Assembly (NCBI GenBank): GCA_040222185.1
Contig: JAVKDP010000026.1
Coordinates: forward strand, 62,001-126,000
Direction of reading: 5' to 3'
DNA length: 64,000 bases
Origin: JAVKDP01 sp040222185
Lineage (GTDB): Bacteria; Bacteroidota; Rhodothermia; Balneolales; Balneolaceae
Position 1 is the first letter of the stretch. Each line of letters begins with the position of its first letter. The position numbers and the translations under genes are program-made. This document shows, one piece after another, positions 1-7,375 of the stretch. A model generated the notes under the pieces. That model had not been told where the DNA came from. It saw only the letters and a list, made by a program, of their open reading frames with translations, and searched no databases.

Positions 1-1200
1 AGAACACAAGACTTAGCCAACAGAGCGGCATTCTGGTTGACCATAATTGCTCTTGGGGCAGGTTTTCTCACCTTTTTTGTCTGGACGGTCTTTACAACAG
101 AAGATTTTGTATTTGCCTTAGAGCGAACGGTAACCGTTATGGTCATTGCCTGTCCGCACGCACTTGGATTAGCTGTGCCCTTAGTAGTGGCAGTATCAAC
201 CAATTTAGCAGCAGGGAACGGATTTTTAATCAGAAACCGAACTGCTTTTGAAGAAGCAAGAAACCTTGGAGCGGTTATTTTTGATAAAACCGGAACCCTT
301 ACCAAAGGGGTATTTGAGGTTACCGATGTCATCAATTATTCAAGCGATTATAGCGATGAGCAAATCTTACGATTGGCTGCATCACTTGAACAAAACTCTG
401 AACATCCAATCGCTCAAGGTATCATGAATGCTAGCGATGACCTGTCTGAGATTGATGATTTTAATTCGATAACAGGGAAAGGGATTGAAGGAAAAGTTGA
501 AGGAATATCCATCAAAGTGGTCAGCCCTGGGTACTTGGAAGAACAAAGGATTGATCAACCAAACGATGAGTACCAAACACTCTCTTCTCAAGGGAAAACC
601 GTGGTATTTGTTATTGCTGAGGATAAACTGATTGGTGCTATTGCTCTTGGAGATACTATCCGTGAAGACTCCAGAAAAGCAATAGAGCAACTGCATGACA
701 TGGGCATTCAATGCATCATGCTTACTGGCGATAATAAACAAACTGCAGCTTATGTAGCTAAAGAACTTGGTCTGGATGATTACTTCGCTGAAGTTCTGCC
801 CAACGAAAAAGCAGATAAAATCAAAGAGGTTCAATCCCGTGGGTTAAAAGTTGCCATGACGGGTGACGGTGTGAATGATGCGCCAGCTCTTGCCCAAGCT
901 GATGTAGGTATTGCTATAGGAGCAGGTTCAGATGTAGCAGTTGAGACAGGTGATATTATTCTTACGCAAAGCAATCCCAAGGACGTAGCAGCACTCGTTG
1001 CTCTTGCCAAAGCGACCTACAAAAAAATGGTGCAAAACCTATGGTGGGCAACCGGATATAATGCCGTAGCCATCCCATTGGCCGCCGGAGTATTATACAC
1101 TTATGGCATCATTCTTAATCCTGCTCTTGGGGCAGGACTTATGTCTCTGAGCACTGTGATTGTCGCAGTAAACGCTCGTTTATTAAAATTAGATAAGTAG
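1..1200 (+). CDS. copB: CopB-type copper-translocating P-type ATPase, 3' part
   Basis: The reading frame is open from the first base of the window, so the N-terminal portion (metal-binding region and first membrane helices) lies outside. Visible in order: a membrane helix pair carrying the CPH transport motif (codon at 151-159), the phosphorylation motif DKTGTLTKG, the nucleotide-binding loop with EHPIAQGI, the hinge MTGDGVNDAP, and two C-terminal membrane helices. CPH in place of CPC is typical of CopB-like ATPases that export Cu(II)/Cu(I) or silver. It lies 9 bases upstream of a DUF2231 membrane protein and probably shares its transcript. Metal specificity is inferred from the CPH motif only. 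Confidence 0.93.
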   Translation, partial: RTQDLANRAAFWLTIIALGAGFLTFFVWTVFTTEDFVFALERTVTVMVIACPHALGLAVPLVVAVSTNLAAGNGFLIRNRTAFEEARNLGAVIFDKTGTLTKGVFEVTDVINYSSDYSDEQILRLAASLEQNSEHPIAQGIMNASDDLSEIDDFNSITGKGIEGKVEGISIKVVSPGYLEEQRIDQPNDEYQTLSSQGKTVVFVIAEDKLIGAIALGDTIREDSRKAIEQLHDMGIQCIMLTGDNKQTAAYVAKELGLDDYFAEVLPNEKADKIKEVQSRGLKVAMTGDGVNDAPALAQADVGIAIGAGSDVAVETGDIILTQSNPKDVAALVALAKATYKKMVQNLWWATGYNAVAIPLAAGVLYTYGIILNPALGAGLMSLSTVIVAVNARLLKLDK

Positions 1201-1209
1201 GAATGCAAA

Positions 1210-2283
1210 ATGAATGAATTATTTGACTACGCACCAAACATTCACCCGATGGTTGTTCATTTTCCAATCGCCATACTCATACTGGCTATTGGATTGAACC
1301 TGGTCGCTTTTTTCCTCCCTCAAAACTGGTGGGATGAAAAAAAGACCACGCTTCTTTATTTACTAGGATCTATTTCAGCCATTGTTGCCTATTTCACGGG
1401 AAGATCTGCGGCTGATACTGTGTTCCTTCCAACAGAGGCACAATCTGTTCTCACAGATCATGCCGATTGGGCACTTTGGACGGTTCTGTTTTTTGGAATC
1501 TATTCAACTTTTCGCATTGCTTTGCATTGGTTTAAAAAGCTGGAAACGAAATCGATACAGGTTTTTGCATTTGCTCTCGCCCTTCCCGGTCTCTTATTCT
1601 TATTTGAGGCAGGAGAATACGGAGCAACCATGGTTTATGGTTATGGGGTTGGAACAGGGCAATACTTAGAAGCAGAAGAAACGATAGCCCCAGTTCAAAC
1701 TGAAAATGCTGACTTAGAATCCCTATTTATTGAAAAAGAAAACGGGGATTGGGTTTGGGATATGTCCGCTAATTCAGTCAATGATTTGAAAGAGCAGTTT
1801 CACTGGCTTGAGGGGAATATGGAACAGCTTAACCCAACCGTTTCAATAGCTGACAATCAAACGTATCTCAGCTTCAATCTGACAGACCATATAACCAATT
1901 TCTTTGTAACCCATTCGGGGTATCAAAATATTCAAGTTGATATCTATTTAGATATGGGGTCTTTTACCGGGGATGTCAAAATTGTCCATCATGTTCAAGA
2001 TGCCCAAAACTATGATTTTGTTGCTCTCACTTCAGATGGAGAAATCTCACAAGGAAGAACCACAAATAATGAAATCGAACTTTTCGATGAAAAAGAGTTC
2101 GAGGATGAAGGCTTAAAATTTGTTCGGGTGGTTAGTGATGAAACGCATTTTAGAGGCTACGTCAATAAAGAAATGGTGGTTCATGGGCACGGAGATAAAC
2201 CAGATGACGGAAGTATTGGCTTGAAAATAAATGGACATGGAACACTTTTGATCCAGAACATTGAATTATCACAACTCAAATAA
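1210..2283 (+). CDS. DUF2231-type membrane protein with C-terminal soluble domain
   Basis: The 357-residue protein starts with the DUF2231 signature (HPMVVHFPIAILILAIGLNL) and has about four membrane helices in the first 150 residues. A soluble, probably beta-sandwich domain of about 190 residues follows (DWVWDMSAN, then LKINGHGTLLIQNIEL at the end). DUF2231 domains are often encoded beside copper and heme proteins, but their function is unknown. The gene directly follows the copper ATPase and precedes a small secreted protein, so a role in metal resistance or envelope stress is a guess from context. The C-terminal domain resembles glycan-binding or DUF1080-like sandwiches only loosely. Confidence 0.75.
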   Translation: MNELFDYAPNIHPMVVHFPIAILILAIGLNLVAFFLPQNWWDEKKTTLLYLLGSISAIVAYFTGRSAADTVFLPTEAQSVLTDHADWALWTVLFFGIYSTFRIALHWFKKLETKSIQVFAFALALPGLLFLFEAGEYGATMVYGYGVGTGQYLEAEETIAPVQTENADLESLFIEKENGDWVWDMSANSVNDLKEQFHWLEGNMEQLNPTVSIADNQTYLSFNLTDHITNFFVTHSGYQNIQVDIYLDMGSFTGDVKIVHHVQDAQNYDFVALTSDGEISQGRTTNNEIELFDEKEFEDEGLKFVRVVSDETHFRGYVNKEMVVHGHGDKPDDGSIGLKINGHGTLLIQNIELSQLK

Positions 2284-2292
2284 TTAATCCTT

Positions 2293-2733
2293 ATGAAAAC
2301 ACTACTAACTTTAGTAACAGCCATCTTTGTTATGGCTGCTCCACAGCTACAGGCTCAAGATTTGAGCGACCAGGAATCAATTAAAACGGTGCTATCAAAC
2401 TTTGAAAAAGCCATTGTTGAGAATGACTCTAAGATAGCATCATCTCTTCTTCATGAAGATGTAACTATCTTAGAAGGGAGGGGCAGCGAGACCAAAGAGG
2501 AATATTTATCTCATCACTTTCATTCTGATGGTAAATTCCTAAGTGCAATTGAACGAAACGAGCTATCTCAAAAGATCAATATCGAAGGAAATATGGCTTG
2601 GGTTTCAACCATTACATCAATGAAAGGAACCTACTCAGATCGTGAGATTGATCTGACCTCCCTTGAATTAGCAGTACTAAAGAAAGAAAACGGTAATTGG
2701 AAGATTGTTGCTCTTCACTGGTCTTCCCGCTAA
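2293..2733 (+). CDS. Secreted SnoaL/DUF4440-like protein (NTF2 fold)
   Basis: This 146-residue protein has a signal peptide (MKTLLTLVTAIFVMAAPQLQAQ). The remainder reads as an NTF2-like alpha+beta cone: an N-terminal helix (IKTVLSNFEKAIVENDSKIAS), a middle segment (LLHEDVTILEGRGS), and a C-terminal strand pair ending in a GNWKIVALHWSSR motif. DUF4440/SnoaL proteins of this size are common in Bacteroidota, and ligand or activity cannot be assigned. Its location between the DUF2231 protein and a small membrane protein suggests co-transcription with the copper ATPase genes. Confidence 0.75.
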   Translation: MKTLLTLVTAIFVMAAPQLQAQDLSDQESIKTVLSNFEKAIVENDSKIASSLLHEDVTILEGRGSETKEEYLSHHFHSDGKFLSAIERNELSQKINIEGNMAWVSTITSMKGTYSDREIDLTSLELAVLKKENGNWKIVALHWSSR

Positions 2734-2744
2734 ACAAAACTGTT

Positions 2745-3191
2745 TTGAAAGATCATATCAAAGAAATACGCCCAATTGTAATTTGGGCGTTTCTTCTCAA
2801 TACCATTTGGGAGTTTGGGCAGTGCCTATTCTTGTATGACATGTGGGACTGGCCATTCTGGAAGGCAACGTTCTGGATGTGGGCAGCCATTATTGGGGAT
2901 GTTTGTATCGTTTTAGGGCTTTGGAAGATAACAGAGTTACTTTTTTCGTCTGTCAATTTTCAGAAACTCAAACTGAAGAATTATTTATATCTCATTTTTA
3001 TAAGCTTTGTTGCCAGTATAGTCTTAGAGTGGGCTGCAAAATTCCTTGAACTCTGGACGTATTCGGAGTTAATGCCTGTTCTTATCATCTTTGATTATGA
3101 GGTGGGTTTATCTCCTATTATTCAAATTACATTGCTGCCCGCATTGTCAGTGTACCTCTCTGTGAAGAGAAACCATTTACTGAATCCATAG
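2745..3191 (+). CDS. Small integral membrane protein of unknown function
   Basis: About 148 residues with four predicted membrane helices, rich in Trp and Phe (MWDWPFWKATFWMWAAIIGD). It is not recognised beyond being a hydrophobic protein of the kind found in metal-resistance islands of Bacteroidota. Neither candidate start is an ATG: a TTG at 2745 avoids overlap with the upstream gene, while a TTG at 2697 would add 16 residues and overlap it by 37 bases. No Shine-Dalgarno sequence separates them; 2745 is preferred because the extra residues are unlike a membrane-protein N terminus. It is last in the copper ATPase gene run. Confidence 0.6.
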   Translation: MKDHIKEIRPIVIWAFLLNTIWEFGQCLFLYDMWDWPFWKATFWMWAAIIGDVCIVLGLWKITELLFSSVNFQKLKLKNYLYLIFISFVASIVLEWAAKFLELWTYSELMPVLIIFDYEVGLSPIIQITLLPALSVYLSVKRNHLLNP

Positions 3192-3207
3192 CTGAAATTA
3201 TTATCTG

Positions 3208-3250
3208 ATTTGCTCAATATGTGGAAAACATTTAATCATTTGCTTAAATA
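3208..3250. repeat. Direct repeat overlapping the mer promoter, candidate ArsR operator
   Basis: Two near-identical copies of ATTTGCTCAATA / ATTTGCTTAAATA lie at 3208-3219 and 3238-3250, 30 bp apart; the second contains the -33 TTTG of the mer promoter. ArsR/SmtB repressors usually bind inverted repeats over promoters, so this is only a candidate operator chosen by position. Confidence 0.3.
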
Positions 3251-3270
3251 ATAATTTTGCCATAGTTTTG
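3239..3270 (+). promoter_or_regulatory. Bacteroidota-type promoter of the mer cluster
   Basis: TTTG at 3239-3242, a 20-bp spacer, and TAGTTTTG at 3263-3270 match the -33 TTTG / -7 TAnnTTTG consensus of Bacteroidota sigma-70 promoters. The element ends 30 bases before the arsR start codon. Confidence 0.6.
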
Positions 3271-3300
3271 TACCGCTAATTTTTCGAACAAATAAAGACT

Positions 3301-3681
3301 ATGAATAAGCAAGATTGTATTCGTGACGTTGCCGATTTAACTCAAATCAAAAGATGCAGAGCTTCACTTTCCAGTATTCAACCATCCACAGAAAAACTAT
3401 CCGGTATTCTTAAGCTGGCAGGAAATGATGTCCGTCTTAAAATTCTCTATCTCCTTAATAAGGAAGACCAGCTTTGCCCTTGCGACTTAGGAGACATTTT
3501 AGACATGAGTGTCCCTGCGGTTTCCCAGCACCTGAGAAAGTTGAAAGATGGTGGCTTAGTAGAAACCCAAAGAGAGGGCAAAGTGATTTTTTATTCACTC
3601 AATCAGCAAATTATACCTGTTCTACAACCTTGCTTTGATCAACTTGAAAACAACAACATTCTTAAAGTGATAGCCGCATGA
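3301..3681 (+). CDS. ArsR/SmtB-family metalloregulator of the mer cluster
   Basis: The 126-residue protein has a winged-helix core (LKLAGNDVRLKILYLLNKED, then the recognition helix MSVPAVSQHLRKLKDGGLVE and the wing EGKVIFYSL). Cysteines occur near the N terminus (Cys6 and Cys19), in CPCDL at the start of helix 3, and near the C terminus (PCFDQ), all consistent with thiol coordination of a soft metal. This placement resembles CadC/CmtR-type sensors. The gene overlaps merTP by four bases (ATGA). It most likely represses its own operon and is released by Hg(II) or a similar ion; the metal is inferred from the neighbours. Confidence 0.88.
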   Translation: MNKQDCIRDVADLTQIKRCRASLSSIQPSTEKLSGILKLAGNDVRLKILYLLNKEDQLCPCDLGDILDMSVPAVSQHLRKLKDGGLVETQREGKVIFYSLNQQIIPVLQPCFDQLENNNILKVIAA

Positions 3682-4292
3682 AAGAACCAAATTTAAATAA
3701 GGACAAAGCATTGATGAGCAGTGGAATAGCAGCAGCATTTGTAGCCTCACTTTGTTGTATTACTCCAGTAGCAGCTTCTTTAGCCGGAATAGGTGGTATA
3801 GCGTCCACTTTTTCCTGGATGGAACCCATACGTCCCTACATAATCGGGTTAACTCTTTTGATTTTAGGCTTTGCCTGGTTTCAGAAATTAAAACCCAAAT
3901 CCAAGGAAGAGATCGATTGTGCATGTGATGATGAGCCCAACACATTCCAATCAAAAAGCTTTTTAGGTGTGGTCACTCTCCTTGCTATGATACTCATGGC
4001 ATTTCCGTATTACTCGGAGGCGTTTTTCTCTGAGAAGAGCACCGAGATTGTTTATGTCCAAGAAGCGAATGTGCAAACAGTCACGTACGATATTGTAGGT
4101 ATGACGTGTGCGGGGTGCGAAGCCAGCGTTCGCAATGCAGCACAAGAAGTAGAAGGTGTGCTGGAGGCTAAAGCTTCCTACGATACCCAAACGGCAACGA
4201 TCTCTTTTGATAAATCCAAAGTTCAACCGGAACGCATTAAACAGGCGATCAACAGTACTGGGTTTACCGTTAAGGAAGAGGACTCAAAATAA
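3678..4292 (+). CDS. merTP: MerT-MerP fusion mercuric transport protein
   Basis: This 204-residue protein fuses a MerT-like membrane part with a C-terminal MerP-like HMA domain. The MerT part shows the vicinal cysteine pair in helix 1 (SLCCITPVAASLAGIGG), a second helix, a cytoplasmic CAC pair (IDCACDDEPN) and a third helix. The HMA domain carries GMTCAGCEASV at about residue 143. MerTP proteins import Hg(II) for reduction by MerA in the cytoplasm. Here the transporter is encoded between an ArsR regulator and a GDCCVxC protein, and no merA is present in the window. It overlaps arsR by four bases and abuts the next start codon. Confidence 0.9.
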   Translation: MKEPNLNKDKALMSSGIAAAFVASLCCITPVAASLAGIGGIASTFSWMEPIRPYIIGLTLLILGFAWFQKLKPKSKEEIDCACDDEPNTFQSKSFLGVVTLLAMILMAFPYYSEAFFSEKSTEIVYVQEANVQTVTYDIVGMTCAGCEASVRNAAQEVEGVLEAKASYDTQTATISFDKSKVQPERIKQAINSTGFTVKEEDSK

Positions 4293-4507
4293 TGAGTACA
4301 ACCATACTTACAGAATCGACATTGAACTGCCCTGAATGCGGATACCAGTCTAAAGAAAAAATGCCCACTGATTCCTGCCAGTTTTTTTGGGAATGCCCTA
4401 ATTGTAACGCAGTAATAAAACCCAAACAGGGAGATTGTTGTGTGTTTTGTTCTTATGGTGATGTGGCTTGCCCTCCGATTCAGCAAGATGGGAATTGTTG
4501 TAAGTAG
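4292..4507 (+). CDS. GDCCVxC-domain small cysteine-rich protein
   Basis: The 71-residue protein has a treble-clef-like N-terminal knuckle (CPECGYQSKE), a second pair (CPNCNAV), and the hallmark segment KQGDCCVFCSYGDVACPPIQ. GDCCVxC proteins are known as small companions of mercury-resistance genes in Bacteroidota and others; some relatives carry selenocysteine, but here the positions are ordinary Cys codons. With at least ten cysteines it plausibly binds or passes Hg(II), though its biochemistry is not established. The start codon overlaps the merTP stop. Confidence 0.8.
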   Translation: MSTTILTESTLNCPECGYQSKEKMPTDSCQFFWECPNCNAVIKPKQGDCCVFCSYGDVACPPIQQDGNCCK

Positions 4508-4663
4508 TAATATTTATCTCTTTTAGTTTCAGTTCCCGAATAAATTGCTTCTCAATCAATTACTGGGCTACTTTTTGAAAAAGAAGATGATAACTAATCT
4601 AGATGTGGGGTATCTGTTTTTATATTAATTATATATTAATCAAAATTAATCGATTCCTGTAAA

Positions 4664-4703
4664 TAAAAAAGCCTTGTCAAAAATATAGTTTTAACAAGGC
4701 TTT
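4664..4703 (-). terminator. Rho-independent terminator of tRNA-Arg
   Basis: On the minus strand AAGCCTTGT and ACAAGGCTT form a 9-bp stem followed by a T-run, 7 bases beyond the tRNA 3' end. On the plus strand the T-run is much poorer, so termination of the mer transcript here is less certain. Confidence 0.7.
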
Positions 4704-4710
4704 AATCAAG

Positions 4711-4784
4711 TACACCCGAGAAGATTCGAACTTCTAACCGCCTGATTCGTAGTCAGGTACTCTATCCAATTGAGCTACGGGTGC
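4711..4784 (-). tRNA. tRNA-Arg (anticodon ACG)
   Basis: The reverse strand gives a 74-nt cloverleaf: acceptor stem GCACCCG/CGGGTGT with a G-U at the first pair, D-arm GCTC...GAGT, anticodon stem CCTGA/TCAGG with loop CTACGAA (ACG at 34-36), and T-arm AGAAG-TTCGAAT-CTTCT. The discriminator is A73 and CCA is not encoded. The 3' end points toward the mercury and copper genes, as expected if they lie in an island integrated at this tRNA. Confidence 0.95.
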
Positions 4785-4805
4785 ATTTCAGTAAATGAAA
4801 GACTA

Positions 4806-4837
4806 CAAAGATAAGGACTTCTTCACCTGTTAACAAT
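4806..4837 (-). promoter_or_regulatory. Promoter of tRNA-Arg
   Basis: On the minus strand ATTG (4834-4837), a 20-bp spacer and TATCTTTG (4806-4813) fit the -33/-7 pattern of Bacteroidota promoters and end about 21 bases before the tRNA 5' end. Confidence 0.65.
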
Positions 4838-4974
4838 ATAAAGTTGTCAGTTTTATTCCCTCCCCGGTTAGGTTTAGGATTGTGAAAGTTTGTATTTACC
4901 GTTGCTTAATACAACTCAGTTTCTAAATTAAATCACAAAATATCTCATAAACAGGTATACAGATCTTTAGTACT

Positions 4975-6120
4975 ATGGATGTTTGGTCAATTTTAATCAT
5001 TGTTGGGCTGGTTCAGGGCTTGTTTGTCCTAACTCTCTTTTTTGCCAAAAAGGAGTTTCAAAACAAATCACAGCGCTACTTGATGATCCTGGTAGGTATT
5101 TTTATCTGGCTTCAATTGGAGTTCCTGTCTATTCGCTGGCCTTATACTATTGATGTTACCATGTTTTATGGTACCCGGCTTGGGTCATGGCTGGCCATCG
5201 GCCCCGTACTATTTCTGTATACAAAATCATTGACTACCAACAAGTTTGAGTTTGGATTAAAAGAAGCGCTCCAGTTTCTCCCCTTTGTATTCTTTGTACT
5301 GGTCTTGCCACTGTTCTATTCCGATTTTCTGAGTTTCAGGCAAGTGCATTATGGTATGCTTACCGCGTTTGATAATTTTAAACAAGAAGTGTCACCAATT
5401 CAGTATGTGTATTCAAGTGTATTTATCGCTCAGTTTATACACTTGTTTGTTTATCTCTTGCTAAGCCTCAAAACGGTGAATTATTATAAACAGGTATTAA
5501 ATAAGAGCTATTCATCTTATTCAGAATCTGAGATCGCCTGGCTGAAAGTGACTATCTACTTTCTAATAGCCATCCTGTTTTTTGCGGCATTATTCCTGGT
5601 TCGTTATTTCTTCAATTTAGAATATCGAAGGCACCTGGATTATATCTACGTACTTCCCATGAGTTTCTTAATGTATTTAGTAAGCTATAAGCTGGCAGGT
5701 GTTCAGTTTACCAGCCTGGCAGAAGAAGAGGTGGTTGAAAATTCCAAGTATCAGAAATCATCATTAAAGCCAGAACAGGCACAGGCATATGCAGAGAGTC
5801 TCCAGGAATTTGTGGAAGAGAAAAAGCCGTTCTTAACCAATGGTCTGAAGCTTAAAGATCTTTCCGAACAACTGGACATCCCTCTGAATCATCTTTCCCA
5901 GGTTATAAATGATAAGTTCGGGGACAGCTTTTACGATTTTATCAATAAACACCGGGTACTGGAAGCAAAGCAGCTCATGGAAAAGGAAAAAAAGGCGACG
6001 TTATTGGAAATAGCGTATTCATCAGGCTTCAACAACAAAACTTCATTCGCGAATGCATTTAAAAAATTCGTTGGGTTAAGCCCGTCTTCCTACAGAAAGA
6101 AACTGGTTGAGGAAAGGTGA
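4975..6120 (+). CDS. Membrane-bound AraC-family regulator (7TM-AraC)
   Basis: The 381-residue protein has about seven membrane helices in residues 1-245, then a cytoplasmic AraC/XylS DNA-binding domain. The domain shows both helix-turn-helix units: LKDLSEQLDIPLNHLSQVIN, and LLEIAYSSGFNNKTSFANAF followed by the family tail GLSPSSYRKK. This architecture is common in Bacteroidota as one-component sensors of envelope or extracellular signals. The upstream tRNA is transcribed away from it. Downstream, 97 bases away, is the YceI-TPR gene on the same strand, a possible target. A second protein of the same architecture is encoded at 30097-31173. Confidence 0.88.
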   Translation: MDVWSILIIVGLVQGLFVLTLFFAKKEFQNKSQRYLMILVGIFIWLQLEFLSIRWPYTIDVTMFYGTRLGSWLAIGPVLFLYTKSLTTNKFEFGLKEALQFLPFVFFVLVLPLFYSDFLSFRQVHYGMLTAFDNFKQEVSPIQYVYSSVFIAQFIHLFVYLLLSLKTVNYYKQVLNKSYSSYSESEIAWLKVTIYFLIAILFFAALFLVRYFFNLEYRRHLDYIYVLPMSFLMYLVSYKLAGVQFTSLAEEEVVENSKYQKSSLKPEQAQAYAESLQEFVEEKKPFLTNGLKLKDLSEQLDIPLNHLSQVINDKFGDSFYDFINKHRVLEAKQLMEKEKKATLLEIAYSSGFNNKTSFANAFKKFVGLSPSSYRKKLVEER

Positions 6121-6217
6121 AGAATTAATTTCTGATTTTTGGGCAATTCTTATAAGGATTGTCGATTTGCTGTTCTCATGAAGTGATCTTGTGCTTTTTA
6201 ATAAACCCAAAAGCACT

Positions 6218-7210
6218 ATGAAAAAAATAGTATCACTCATTCTTCTATCCATTTGTTTTATACAGGCTGAGATAACAGCACAGAATTCAGATTTTAATAT
6301 TTCGGAGTTCTACCCAATCGAGAGAAGTCATTCATATGTAGAGTTTGAAATAAAATATATGGGCTATGCCAAAGTGAAAGGCCGGTTCACAAACTTTAAA
6401 GGCACATTCAGATATGATCCTGATAACCTGGAGAAAACTTCAGTCACCTTTTCGTTGGATGTCGAATCTATTGATACAGATTTGGATTTTCGTGACCGGG
6501 ATCTAAAATCTAACCATTGGTTTGATGCCGAGGCCTATCCAAAAATTACTTTCGAAAGCACAAATGTAGAAGAAGTTGCCAGCGGACTGGAAGTAACAGG
6601 CAACCTAACCATCAAAGATGTTACCAAAGAGGTAACTATTGATATGGATAAAGGTTCAGGAATTTTGAAAGATACGCGAGGAGATTCACAGGTAATTTTT
6701 ACAGGAGAATTTGACCTTAACCGAAAGGATTATGGGGTAGAAGGAGAGCGATGGAGTGCTTTAAAAGAAGGTATCACTGCTGTTAGTAGTGAGGTTACCA
6801 TCGAGGTTAGCTTATTAGGTAAGAAGATAAACAAGAGCAACGCTCAGAATTTTGTTCGCAACCCGGACAGCCCACCGGGTAAATTATATATGATAGCAAA
6901 TGAGCAGGGAGTAGATAAAGCCATCCAGGAATTTGAAACCATGAAGGGTTCAGAGGTAGCCAGGATTAATCAAAACACCTTACTTGCTGTAGGGTATAAC
7001 CTTCTTAAGGATGGGAAAATTGATGAAAGTATCCGAATCCTTGAACACAACACAAAGGCCTTTCCTGAAGTAGGAAATACCTTTGATTCTTATGCCGAGG
7101 CTCTTGCTACCAAAGGGAACCTGGAAGAAGCCAGGAAAAACTATGAGCTTTCTCTTATGAAAGACCCCACAAATCTAAATGCAAAGGAAATACTGAGGCA
7201 TCTCAAGTAA
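6218..7210 (+). CDS. YceI-like lipid-binding domain with C-terminal TPR repeats, secreted
   Basis: The ATG at 6218 gives a clean signal peptide (MKKIVSLILLSICFIQAEITAQ); a GTG at 6191 would spoil it. Residues about 30-210 form a YceI lipocalin-like barrel (SHSYVEFEIKYMGYAKVKGR, LKSNHWFDAEAYPKITFEST, FTGEFDLNRKDYGV), a family that binds isoprenoid-type lipids in the periplasm. Residues about 225-330 contain helical repeats of TPR type (DSYAEALATKGNLEEARKNY, then YELSLMKDPTNLNAKEIL). The fusion may couple lipid binding to a protein partner. It may be controlled by the AraC-type regulator just upstream. Confidence is high for the domains and low for the role. Confidence 0.85.
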   Translation: MKKIVSLILLSICFIQAEITAQNSDFNISEFYPIERSHSYVEFEIKYMGYAKVKGRFTNFKGTFRYDPDNLEKTSVTFSLDVESIDTDLDFRDRDLKSNHWFDAEAYPKITFESTNVEEVASGLEVTGNLTIKDVTKEVTIDMDKGSGILKDTRGDSQVIFTGEFDLNRKDYGVEGERWSALKEGITAVSSEVTIEVSLLGKKINKSNAQNFVRNPDSPPGKLYMIANEQGVDKAIQEFETMKGSEVARINQNTLLAVGYNLLKDGKIDESIRILEHNTKAFPEVGNTFDSYAEALATKGNLEEARKNYELSLMKDPTNLNAKEILRHLK

Positions 7211-7238
7211 TCAAAAGGCATTACTAATGTGTTTATAA

Positions 7239-7270
7239 GCTCCGGATATAATTAACAATCCGGAGCATTT
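7239..7270 (+). terminator. Hairpin downstream of the YceI-TPR gene
   Basis: GCTCCGGAT (7239-7247) and ATCCGGAGC (7258-7266) form a perfect 9-bp GC-rich stem with a 10-base loop, 28 bases after the stop codon. The following T-run is weak (ATTTCG), so it may be a terminator or an mRNA-stabilising end. Confidence 0.5.
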
Positions 7271-7375
7271 CGTATGTAACTCTTACAGATGTGAAAAAAT
7301 GTATTCTTTGTTGATTCGTACATACCAGTTGCTAAATTAGCAGGTATTCAGTCCACTAAATAAAACGGAGATTAC

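Noticed and set aside
382..834. Minus-strand open frame inside the copper ATPase gene
   Set aside because: It is antisense to conserved ATPase motifs, has no family resemblance, and its composition reflects the opposite strand.
4507..4710. Possible small gene between the GDCCVxC gene and tRNA-Arg
   Set aside because: The stretch is AT-rich, with stop codons in all frames and only the tRNA terminator hairpin visible.
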